In this document: positions 22,751 through 33,199 of the stretch, one piece after another
How positions within the stretch are numbered: position 1 is the stretch's first letter
Layout: each line of letters opens with the position of its first letter
Origin: Pascua guehoae
Taxonomy: Eukaryota; Basidiomycota; Tremellomycetes; Trichosporonales; Trichosporonaceae
Assembly (NCBI GenBank): GCA_001600415.1
Contig: BCJX01000005.1
Span: 1,217,780-1,281,779, forward strand
Reading direction: 5' to 3'
Length of the DNA stretch: 64,000 nt
Program-made: the position numbers and the translations under genes
The notes under the pieces: generated by a model
What the model was told of the DNA's origin: nothing
Seen by the model: the letters and a program-made list of their open reading frames with translations, nothing else
Database searches by the model: none

Positions 22751-25700
22751 CTATGCAATCCGGATCCCTTGGCTCTCGAGGCCAAACGCAAACAGCGCCA
22801 TGTTGGTCTCAACGACACGTGCGCGCTCGCAGATTGTGCACCGACACTCGCGCAACGGTTCGCGCGCCTGCCACCACGCCGTCTCGATGAGCTTGGTGGC
22901 GCCCGGGCCAAGTTTCGTATTCGGTGCGGGCACAAACGGTGTCACGTCAGACTGCATGTCGAGCTCCGAGTCATACTCTGATGAGTCGTCATAGCTCATG
23001 ACCGAGGGAGAGCGCCCCACCGGCGTGTCGGAAACCGAGTCCACGACGGGCTCGTCATTCAGGTTGCCCTCCTCGTTACTCGATATGGGCGTATCTTCTG
23101 TTATCGGTGTGTCTTTGCGCTCCGTCACCGTGCCCGTGACCCCATCCATCGGCTGGGGCTGGGGCCGGGGCAGTGCGTGTAGAGCATCGGTAGCGAGAAC
23201 GCCAGGCGGCGGTAACGACGTGTCGGCCGGCGGAGAGTCAACTCTAACTGCCTGGATGGCAGTCTCGACAGTAGTGGTCTCCACGGCAATGGCCACAATG
23301 GCTGGTGCCTCTGCAGTGACACTCGACTCGACCACTGTAGTGTCCATCGGCTCGTCGATCCGCTTGACCTCTGTCGCGTCCGACCCGTCACTCATAGACA
23401 GGACCGACTCGGTGCTGGACGGCGTCAACGTCGAATGTGACCCGCGGCGGCGGACGGGGCGTTCAGAGTGGAGATCGCCGTCGGGTGATTTGCGTTTGCC
23501 TAAGTTGGGCGATGAGCTGGGCGACCGCGCACGGACACCGTGGACGTTGACGACGGCAACTGGTGTCGAGTCTGACACCGACATGGTTGCCGTTTCATCA
23601 TCGTCGTGCTCGGCGGCCAACTGGATGCTGCCTGCAAGCAGACCGGGGCTGTCATCGGGGGTGATAAGCGCAGTGCTGGCCCCGTCGCCCTCGCTCGAGT
23701 GCGACGTCTGCCCAGAGCCCAGGCGGGGTCTGGTGGGACGCTCCTCGCGCTCATCCTCGTCGGTTCGCTCGTCATCCGACGTCTTGCGCTTGCCCAGCAT
23801 GGCCTCGCCAGCCAGGTGGGCATCGTCGTCGTCATCGTCGTGATGGACGCGGGCGGTCACAGACAAAGTGCGATCACGCTCCCCACAATCCGGCTGGACC
23901 GCGCGACCGTCGATACTTGGATCCACCTTGTCCACTGGGAACTCGTCTTCCCATTCGTCTTCGTCTTCCATGTCGTCAGAGCCGTGGTCGTCCTCGTCGA
24001 TCCACCCGTCCTCCTCCTCGCCATCCTCATCTTGGTGAACAGACGAGCCCCAGCCATCCTTGACGATATAGTCGGGCTCGGGCGCGGCATCAGTCTTGAC
24101 CACTTCGATGCGAGGCGAGTCGGGCGCATCAGAGACGACCGACCCACCACCAGCGTCGGAAGCGGGACCAGACCAGTTGCGTGTAGCCGCGTCACCGCCC
24201 TTGGGCTCGCGCTTCAAGACGAGCGAGCCCTCGATCCACGCGTTGGGCATCCGAAGAGTATTGAGAATCTGAGGCACACCCCACGACATACATGTCCGCT
24301 CTGCAGCGTCGGCATCGCCGTATTCGTTGTCCTTGTGCCACTCGACAATTTCGGTCAGAGGAGACTCGATTTGCCGGGTCAGCTCGCTGGCAAACTTGCT
24401 GTCCATCATTTGCAGGATGCGCTGCGGGGGAAGGAACCAAGTGGGGTCATCGAGAGATCGAGGTGGCTTGAATAGCCCTTCGCGGCGCATGAGGACCATC
24501 AAATGTGGACCGCCCGGTCCGTTGTGGGGGTTGTGGGCGTGTTGAGCCAGAAGATGAAACGGTGTGTGAACGTTGCTGCCTGGGGCCACAATCTGGTCGA
24601 GCTCATCGGAAGGAGTGATCCAATACCCGTAGTAGACACGATCCCTGATCCAGCTGTCAATGGACGCATTAATCAACATGTCGCGAAGGATCGGCCATAG
24701 AAACGTCACCGTCTGTGACAGGTAGCGTTCGAGGTCGCCGCGATACTCGTGTTCGGTGTAGTCGCCTCGCTCAATTTCGTTTGTCCAGGCGCGGTAGAAG
24801 CGCGCAAGGTCAAACTCGAGAGAATCTTGCTCGCCGTCAAAGATGCGGGCCCAAAGAGTATTGATCGTATCCACCTCGACGCGCTGGGGTACGGGGATGC
24901 GGTTGACAAAGTAGTGGCACTTGAGGCCCAAGAGCGTGCGCTGAATAACAAGCATGTCGCGCTCATAGTCGAGCCAGCGTGTGTGCCGGGCGAGAAACAT
25001 GTCTTCAACGGCACGCTTGGCCTGGACATCCGACTTGCCCTCGCCGTAGAACATGTAGTCCTTGATGGGTAGTGCCGAGTCCCACGCCAAGCCGGTGCCA
25101 CTAAATGTCCAGCCTCGCGCGCACTCTGCGAGTTCGCTACGGAGAGCCGTGATAATGGCGGCATCCCGACAGCTGACACAGGCCACGCTACCGATTGGAC
25201 GATAGACGCCTTGCTCGTCGCGATCCCCGCTGTCCATCTGACGGAGGTTGAGGTTGGCACCATCACGAACGGTCGGGTCGCGCATGGCGACAGAGGCGTC
25301 GTTCATGCAATTGGCGCAGAACTTTTGGTAGTGGTCACGACATGTTGGGACGCGGCCGAGTCTCCTGACGGGCGTGATGCGTCGAGGGTCGGCGGGGTAG
25401 CCTCTGGAGGGGTATGGCGAGAGGGCGCATGGGATGCACACTGGAACGGTAATGCGGTGCGCCTGGTGGAAGAGGGTTGTCGAGCCGCGTGTCGGTTCGT
25501 TTTCGTAGCCCGGGCGGAGGAGCGCAGCGTATTCGGCCCAGAAAGAATGCGAGTTGACTAACCCCATGAGCCCCGCGCGCATCGACAAGAGTTCAAGCGA
25601 CACTCACCTGCGTTGCACCAGCCCGACGACACGAGGCGCGCTTGACATACCCATTGCTGCCGCTTAAACGCGAGCGCGACAGGCATCTTGGCCGGGTGGA

Positions 25701-26047
25701 TGCCGCGGCGGAGGACAGGGTCGAGTTCCGTCGCGTCATTGACGAGCGTCACGATCTTTCTGTAAGGGAGGAGGTCGCATCAGTAACAGCTCCCTTTGGT
25801 GGGGGGTGAAAAGAGGGGGGGCTGGCAAACGGCTCGGTGCTGTGGTGGCGAGATGTTCCGAGCCACCAACGCATGCAGCAACTTACTGAATCAGCTCTGC
25901 GGGGAGGTTTGCCCAGCCATACTGGTGCTTGTGGGGGCGCGCACGAGAGCTCTTGTGGACAGCATTGGTGCCCGGGCGCCGTTGCCCCTCTGTGTCGACA
26001 TTGTCATGGGCGGCGTCCTGAAGCGGATTGGTGATCCGGGTGCTCAT
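22751..26047 (-). CDS. Large F-box-like protein with Cys-rich region and acidic tail
   Basis: Probable substrate receptor of an SCF ubiquitin ligase. Three exons on the complement: 26047-25887, 25759-25608, 25557-22751; 1039 aa. Splicing joins GWANLPAELIQ to KIVTLVND, producing a typical F-box start (LPxEL...I) at about residues 46-60. Cysteine/histidine clusters follow (PTCRDH, FCANC and VACVSC), which may bind zinc. A globular helical part extends to about residue 510, then a long Asp/Glu/Ser-rich disordered tail with KRKTSDD and KRKSPDG nuclear-signal-like patches, closing with an ECRCTICERAR motif near the C-terminus. The architecture of an N-terminal F-box, Cys cluster and 400-residue acidic tail recalls Tremellomycete F-box orphans. 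The substrate is unknown. It is divergent from the CHCH gene. Confidence 0.8.
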
Positions 26048-26654
26048 GGCAACTGCCGAGGGGTGCAACGCCGCGTTGGGCGTGCGTACGGGTTGAATAG
26101 AGCCGATGCGAAGGGGTGGTAGGGAATGGTGTCTATGACGAAGTGCGAGATGCGATGGAGGTGGTTGTGGGTGTATGTTTAGAGGACAAAGAGTAAAAGA
26201 GGACGCGGAGGGTGATGGGTTGAGTGTGGGTGGGTGAATGTGGTGCCGAAGGATGAGGACAGACAGGAATGGATGGGTGGATGGGTGGATGGATGGATGG
26301 ATGGATGGATGGATGCGTGATGACGGTGTGGTGTGGTGTGGTGTGGGTGGATAGCAAAAGGCAGAATACCAGAGGCACCCAGGCCCAGGGAAGGGGGAAA
26401 TGGCCATGGCACAAAAGGGGCACAGCGGGGCAAATCCCACCCACCCTGAACAAACGAGTTTATCTCTCTCGCCTAGAGCCTCCGCACAACCCCCCCCACC
26501 TCCACCAGCAAGCCACGTGACACATTTCGCCTAATTCATAAGGCGCCTAACCTCTGCGCCTACCTGCACGCCTGTTTTCTCCTCATCAACAAATGTCTGA
26601 TCCTTGCTCCTCCACTGTTGTCGTCGTTGCTTTCCACCCTCTGCAGTCACCACC
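26048..26654. promoter_or_regulatory. Divergent promoter of F-box and CHCH genes with microsatellite
   Basis: 607 bp between the two start codons. No coding sequence is apparent. It includes GGAT/GGGT tandem repeats and a GTGTG tract (26326-26350), listed below. Pyrimidine-rich stretches precede both ATGs. Confidence 0.45.
26270..26315. repeat. (GGAT)n/(GGGTGGAT)n microsatellite
   Basis: About eleven 4-bp units, GGAT with some GGGT, followed by GTGTG repeats. It lies between two divergent genes and could vary in length among strains. Confidence 0.85.
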
Positions 26655-27431
26655 ATGGACCTCTCATTCGACCTCGTGGCTTCAAGTAAGCCGCCCTCAG
26701 TGACACTGATGCAGTCATGCACTGACAATTTCTCCCAGAATGTGCCGAGCAAATGGCACAGTACCAGCAGGTAGGCATGAGCGGCCGCCAGGTCCGCTCC
26801 GCTCCAACGACCTGTCCCCAGCCCCCTGCCCCCCCCTTGGTCTGCGCTCGATCGCGCTCGATCCGCTAGCCGCTCCCTCCACCGCACGCGACTCTGCCTG
26901 GTGATCGATGACTAACTCTAGTGTGTCCTGGCAAACCAGAACACGGACTGGTCTGTCATCTGCCGTCCTCAAGGACGAGCACTGACCGCGTGTGCTGATG
27001 CGAGGTGCGCCATTGTCTCCTTGTGGCAGCAGAGATCCGCCATGCTCCTCCGAGTTGTGGAGCACGGCCGAGGCCCCACCGGTCTGCTGCTCTGCCACCA
27101 TACATGACACACGCTGACGCTACGGCTTTGCTTGATCTCATCTACCTCTTGTGCGATCCCAACCGTCTCCCCGCTCTTCATCACGTTCTCCGCCTGCTCT
27201 CTCCCGCCTCGATCTGCTTTCCACCTCACGCTCTCAACCCACAGCGTCCCCCACCTTGCCGAGCTCAAGCGCACGTGCGCCACGCAGATTTCGACCTATC
27301 GCACCTGCCTCGAGAAGAATGGCTCAAAGGAGGACGACGTGGTCCGCGAAAAGTGCGCCGACGCACTGAAGGCGCTCTGGGAGTGCAGCGAGAAGCGTGT
27401 CGCCGAGCTCGAAAAGGCCGCCAGCAAGTGA
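26655..27431 (+). CDS. Four-CX9C CHCH protein, CHCHD5/Mix14-like (mitochondrial intermembrane space)
   Basis: Small oxidatively folded protein imported by the Mia40 pathway. Four exons: 26655-26685, 26739-26770, 26922-27004, 27245-27431; 110 aa. After splicing four CX9C units appear: C-AEQMAQYQQ-C, C-RPQGRALTA-C, C-ATQISTYRT-C and C-ADALKALWE-C, so two helical hairpins in tandem. Human CHCHD5 has the same length and double CHCH arrangement, the basis of the call. No N-terminal presequence, as expected for the intermembrane space. The molecular role of the family is poorly defined (respiratory-chain assembly is suspected). The two middle introns are 151 and 240 nt. Splice sites are canonical. 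Confidence 0.88.
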
Positions 27432-28686
27432 AGGCGCATGTAGGAGGAGCGGGGGAGAGAAGGGGGGGCTTCTCTAGGGTGTAGGCTCTGGCGCCGAGGC
27501 GAGTAGTGCCCGCCCGCGCTGACGGAGCGTGAGAAGTGCCGTGCCCAGTGGATGGCAAGGAGGGACCAAAACTCCCGGTTGGAAGACGCACTCATGCATT
27601 GCATTGTTACCACAGGAGGATACAGGCGGGTCCCCTCGATTGAGGGGGCCGAGGTGTTGCTGGACTGCGAGATGCCTCACATGTCGACCAGGCGCCCTTC
27701 CTGTCCAGGAAGACTGGCTTTGTGATGGCGCCAATGGTGTTCTGCCGCTCACTCTTTGCCCCAATCATTCCCAAGAACACCCACTGCAACTGCGACCGAG
27801 ATTACAACGACCCTACATGCAGAGCGATTCGCTCTGCAGGATCGACTATGGTAAGTCTCGGTCCAGTTCCCCCCCCCCCCCCCCCCCGGCACTGCGCGCG
27901 AGCCGAAACGCCACAGACCTGTGCCCACCTGTCACCAGAGCCAGCTCCGACATAAGATGGCCGTCCACGCCGAGAGCATACTCCAACACGCTCATTAGGC
28001 CGCTCCAGCTTGTTCCAACCCGTTCCAATTCGTTCCAACTCGTCCCTACTCTTATCGCGGAATGCACAAGCAAGACGGTGAACGCGACCGAACAACCTCT
28101 GGAGCCGCGGCTGTGGCGACGACGGCCATTTGCTGACATCGGGAGCAGAGCTAGCAGAGCCACCAGGAACACGTGCACGCGCATCCATGCCACATGCCTC
28201 ACGCCACCTTTTTTCTCGTCGACACCATCAAGGTTATCTAATCTAGCCGCTACGCGCTGCATGCACGTGCACTCTTGTCCCGTGCATGTACCACATGTCA
28301 CATGGATCATACCATACGTCTGCCTCCGACGGGGGCTTAGTTGGGTTCTAACGGGCGGGCGATTGCATTCCGCCCGATTGAATGGGGCCAGTGTTTTGGC
28401 TTTGGAGTCTGGGCCTGTCCTGTCACACGCTGCATGCCGCGGCGCCGTGACTTGAAAGGTAAACAATTGAGCACGCTAGTGTGAGTAGAGCGCTGGTCTG
28501 GCGCCAGGCATAATGGTACAGGCTGGAGGCAAGGAGAAGACGACGCGTCCGCGTACGCGCGCTGCAACAACCGACGCGTCGCAGCTGCAGACGCCCTATG
28601 GCCGTGTATAGGGGTATACATCTATGCATGACCAGCACATAAAGCTCGTGAATCATAAAGGCGTGGCGCGTCGCGGGTAGAACCAT
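27432..28686. other. 1.3-kb intergenic region between convergent genes
   Basis: 3' flanks of the CHCH gene and the double-psi barrel gene. The frame 27529-28455 has no domain features and contains a long C run. Nothing recognisable. Confidence 0.5.
27869..27887. repeat. C19 homopolymer
   Basis: Nineteen consecutive cytosines; likely hypervariable and prone to sequencing-length error. Confidence 0.85.
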
Positions 28687-29459
28687 CTAGGCAAACGACC
28701 AAGTGATGGGGAACAGGCCCTGCCCCATATCCCCGTCGCCGAGGGCGCTAAACAGGCCCGTCGAGAGGTCGAGCGAGTGCTCGCCGTGCTTTGCGCAGTC
28801 GGGACACAGGTCGGCCACGGTCGCCTGGAGCGTCTTGCCGTTCTTGGTATTGGTGATTGAGACTTTTTTGCCACACACGCCGTCCTTGTCGTACTGGGCG
28901 CTGTTCATAGCGACGATATAGTCGTCGTCCGAGTGGTGGTCGCCGCACGCGCCCGCTGCCCCGCCCTGCGACGTTAGCCCAGACCCGCAGATTCACGGGG
29001 GTTGAGGAGACTTACTTGGGAGTAGTACGAGGCCTGGCCCCCAGTGAATTGTTCACCGCCGCCGCCGCCAGACTGACCAGCAGTCTCGCCCTCGCCCGTG
29101 GCGCTCGCTGCCGGCGCCGCCGAGCTCTGTGCGTCGCCAGAGTCGTCCGGACTCACGGCAGCAACGGCGCCGCCCGGCCCGTCGCCCGCAGCCGATGTGG
29201 CTGCGCTAGGGGCAGAGTCGACGGCAGAGCCGGCCGAGGCGATAGCGGACGTGGCTGCGACGGCCGACGCCGTGGCCGAGGCCGTGGCGCTCCCACCAGA
29301 CCCGTCCAGGGCGTACTCGCTGCCCCCGCCGCTACTGCTGCTGCCACTGGAGCTCCCGCTGCCGCTCCCAGAGACCGCGCCCTTGGGCTTGCATGTCCGG
29401 CGGTGCGGGGCCGCAAGCGCAGTCGCGGCCAGCGCGAGCACGAGCGTCTTGATCATCAT
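28687..29459 (-). CDS. Secreted RlpA-like double-psi beta-barrel (expansin/barwin-like) protein
   Basis: Two exons on the complement: 29459-29016 and 28965-28687; 240 aa. A signal peptide (LVLALAATALAAP) starts the protein. Residues about 28-140 are a Gly/Ser/Ala/Thr-rich linker with serine runs, probably O-mannosylated. The barrel domain (about 141-240) begins GGQASYYSQGGAAGACG and contains CGKKV, VADLCPDC, HSLDLSTGLFSAL and ends PITWSFA, all typical of fungal RlpA-like proteins that lack a hydrolase partner. The retained DLS motif with Asp in the binding groove fits carbohydrate binding or wall loosening. An effector or wall-remodelling role is possible, but no catalytic activity is established for fungal members. 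Confidence 0.88.
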
Positions 29460-32400
29460 TGTAAACGAGTGTCGAGTGTCGAGTGTCGAGTGTCGGAGGG
29501 AGTGTGAGAGTCTAGGAAGGGGAGGATGGACAGACACTGGCCTTTTTTGCAGTGTAGCTGTCGGGATGGGGGGTGAGGGGGTTAGTCATCGCGCACAGTA
29601 GTATATAAGTATGCTGCAGCGCGCAAGACTCTGGTTGCTGTTGCTGCACTGTCAACAGCGTGACTTTCAACTTGCTCGATTAGGTTTGTTCTCGACCGCG
29701 TCTTGTCGCCCCCTGCCCGCTGTTGTGGCGGTGCCTGCGGCATCGCATCAAACACCGCCACCACCGCCGCCGCACTGCACTCGGGGCCACTTGAATGTGT
29801 GCACGGCACGTTCCAGCCGCGGGGCGTGACCCAGGAACCCGGCACTGGATGTGACGGCACATCCACGAGGCACCGCAGCACGGCGGCACGGCGGCAAGGC
29901 GGGCTGGCTGCCAAAGCCCGCGCTCCGGCGGGCAAGCGACGACGTGCCACACGAGTTGGCGGTGGATGTGAAGCGTGAAAAAGAGGTGCTCCTGGACATG
30001 TGCCGCGCCTCTGCATCCGAACGGTCCAGACCTGCGGGCCCGGGTTGCTGTTTATTGCATGGTTTTAATTGCCTTTTGCCTTTGGCCATCGCAACGGGGG
30101 TCATGCTCGTCGTCCCTGGTTGACCCAGTACTCCTGGTAGCCTGCCAGCACCGCCATGGCGTACTAGCACCGCGGCATGCACAGCGTATCGGTACTGCCG
30201 CGGCTAGCGCCGCTGCAAACTTGTTTCATGCTTTTTTTTGGGCAGGGCGGTCCAGCGTTTCTGGCACTGCTTGCACTGCAATGTTTACGTACGCCCGGTT
30301 GATTCCAGTTTCATGGAGGTGCTACCCGCCAAGTAATGGCCAGAGAGCACCGCATCCACCTCGTTCACTAGGTTGTTATTTTTGGTGCAGGCACACACAG
30401 CATCTGTACACGCGAGTCGTTGGATTTCTCGTTTGTACATGCTGCTTTCTGACAGCATGCAGAGATGTAGGTGGGATAATCCGGGGACAACCTGTTGGGC
30501 AGCGTCGGCGCTGCCACTGGGACTTGGGGCCGGGAGTTGGCTGGCGCTCCATCACAATGCAGGACAGCTTTCTCCTATACTTTTCCTCTGTGATTGCAAA
30601 GGCATGGTTCAGGTCTGTAGGGCTGGGGCAAAAACACTCGGATCACAGAGAGGTAGAGGCGTAGCGATTGTGGATATGTAGAATCTCATCACCAGGCTCT
30701 CGTTGGCCAAAGAAGGGTCCATACCCAAACTTCCAGCACATTAGCTGACAACAAGAGTTTGGGTATCGCCTGGTCTGGCGGGCATCACGCCTGACGACAC
30801 ACGCCTGTCGCCTCAGCCATGAGCTACTAGTACAACTCGACCACACTGAACAACCAAATCACCAACAAACAAGAATCGAAGGACACAAACAGAGACTGTA
30901 GCCCGTCGCCAGGCTTGCCACCCGCCGGGGCGTTGTGCGATCGCAGCAGCTTAGACCAGCCCATTGTGCCGTGCCGTCCCAACGGAGACGCAGCCTAGGA
31001 ACTGCACAACCCGCAGCACATACGGTAGGCGTCCCTGGCCGTGAGGGCATGAAAAGGTACATGCAGGTCCCAGGGCGGACTCGGAGTGATTATGGGGTGG
31101 TCAGCGGCGTGGCTGGGGTGTCCCGAGCCCTGTCAATGCCTCCGACAGCTCGGGAGCAAAGTTGGCGAGGTGTGCAGCAGACAATATCCCGGTCGGAGCC
31201 CTGGGCCGAGTTAGGCCCCATCTTTTGAATGTGCTACCTCCACGACAGCAAGGTGTGCTGTGGACGGTGTACCTGTCTAACGCTGTACTGTATCTGGCTG
31301 GGTAACCTGGAGAGGGCGAAGTTTCTAGCCCCAAGAATTGCCTAGGACTGCCCCCAAACAAGAGCATCCAACGCTGTCATACAGGACCAGGACGGCACTT
31401 CTTGTCGGCGACTAGATGTTGCCCGCACTGCACTTGCTTTCTTAGTGGGAACATTAGACGCTGCCTCCAGGGCTGAACTGACGGCTACGTTGTTGTTGAT
31501 AGTTATCCAGTTATCCACGAATTTGAACGGGGCTACATAGCAAGCCACCACGGACATTGCACGGTAAAGTACAGGTACTCCGGCGGTGCCACCACCTGTG
31601 ACTTCGGGGTACTCAGGGGAGCAGTAATCGAGTTCGCGTGGAGAATGTGAGGTTGGTGGCCATCGTGTTGCGTCGACGGGCCGACGGTGTGAACGAACAG
31701 CTACAGCTCAAAGTCGCTGGGGGAGGTAGCTTGGATTACTGTAAGTTGCTCACGAGCTCTCAAAGTATAATGGAAAGGAGTTCAAAACCATGCGGATGGA
31801 GGAAAAATCCAAGAACAGCGAACACTGTGCGTTGACTGGAGCACGCCCAGCATCTTGGGAGACAAACAAATTCACCACTGCCACAATAACTGATCGTCAC
31901 CAGGCCGTCTGGATTCCAGTGGATACACGGATAATTGAACGGGAGACGTAGGGTGCCGAACTCTTCTCCTGGAACAGGGAGGACACGCCCATCCCATCGG
32001 AACGACTCTGGTGTAGCTTACATGGAGGGAGAGTGACAAACACAATCAGGGGCCCCGCTGCGTCCGACCCTTGCCTTCTTGTCAACTACCTTAGCCAGTG
32101 CCTCCGGGGATCTGCACCAACTCGACTACAGGTGCCACGGGAAAGTATTGAGACGGACCCTTTGACCTCTACACACAACACATTTCCTCAGTCTCATCTC
32201 CTGCCGGAATGCGAGAAAATAACATGCAGGAGATGTCATTATGAGGGACGTGCGGCCTTCTATCGTGCCATCTGGTTGAGCCAGAGGTCGTCCACGCTCA
32301 GACTGGCGTCCAATGGCAGCCCCAATACTTTCTGACAGCACCTATACTTAGAAGATGCACCAAGTAATGTCATCAATTGAGAGCCATGCTGTAGCTGGAG

Positions 32401-33199
32401 GAAGTAGTACAGTCCTCACCGCATCTCCTGTTTTTCTGAGGTCGGAGTTGGCGAATCATCTGTTGTGGCGCAACCTCAGAAGAACAATGTAACATTGGGA
32501 CGAGGGCGAGGACGAGGGAATAGTCGGGCCTCGCCATGAGTGGGGACACGAATGTCAGTGTTCTCGATACTGTTGCGCGAGTATTTCTTCAAAGTCTAAA
32601 TGCCTACTACCCACAATGTGGTCACCCACACACTACCTATTGCCCTGCCACGCATGCCACGGTGAAACGTTGAAACCTTGCACCACGCCTCGAGCACGCG
32701 AGCCAAAGGTACCACGGATGCAACAGAACAGGGCAGATGAGCACGCTTCTGATTCTCTGGCGTTTCGGTCCCCTACGCGCCTACCTTAATCGTGTCCTGC
32801 CCGGCGGTCATGTCGGCCATGCAAGCCGATCGTACAGTATTCCCAGAGTGAGGAAAGGAGAAAATCAGGGTGAGGGCAGCCGTGGTTGATTTATTTTCCT
32901 TGGGGGAAAATTTAAACGATCCCCCCTTTTTCATATTTGCCTGTTTGGCTCTGGCGGGCACCGTGGACCCCAATGTGGCTAGCCACCCTCATGCTTCCTT
33001 CCCCTGCACCCTGGACGAGCTCTGTCAACATTCGCCATCCACCACCACCCATCCATCCATCCATCGCATCCCGCGCAGTAACGCCTTCCTCAATCTAGTA
33101 ACTCTTCTTCTTCTTCATCCCCACTTCTCCTTCCTCCAACACGTCGTTACCCACATCCCCTCCTCAATCCTCCTCAACCCCTCCTCAACATCCGCCGCG
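29460..33199. other. 3.7-kb intergenic region, lower GC in its right half
   Basis: The longest gene-free stretch of the window. From about 31.1 to 32.9 kb base composition looks visibly less GC-rich than the rest. No ORF shows domain features: 29975-30664 is the longest and has none. Candidate contents are a non-coding RNA, decayed sequence or long promoters for the divergent genes on each side. The last 350 bp are pyrimidine-rich and would be the kinesin leader. Confidence 0.5.
29466..29494. repeat. Four tandem GAGTGTC units
   Basis: The 7-bp unit GAGTGTC is repeated four times immediately upstream of the start codon of the double-psi barrel gene, within its 5' leader. Confidence 0.85.

Noticed and set aside
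22998..23843. 281-codon plus-strand frame
   Set aside because: Antisense to the acidic tail of the F-box gene; Ser/Thr/Val-rich mirror.
29975..30664. 229-codon plus-strand frame
   Set aside because: Cys/Trp/Arg-rich random composition, no splice partners and no domain.
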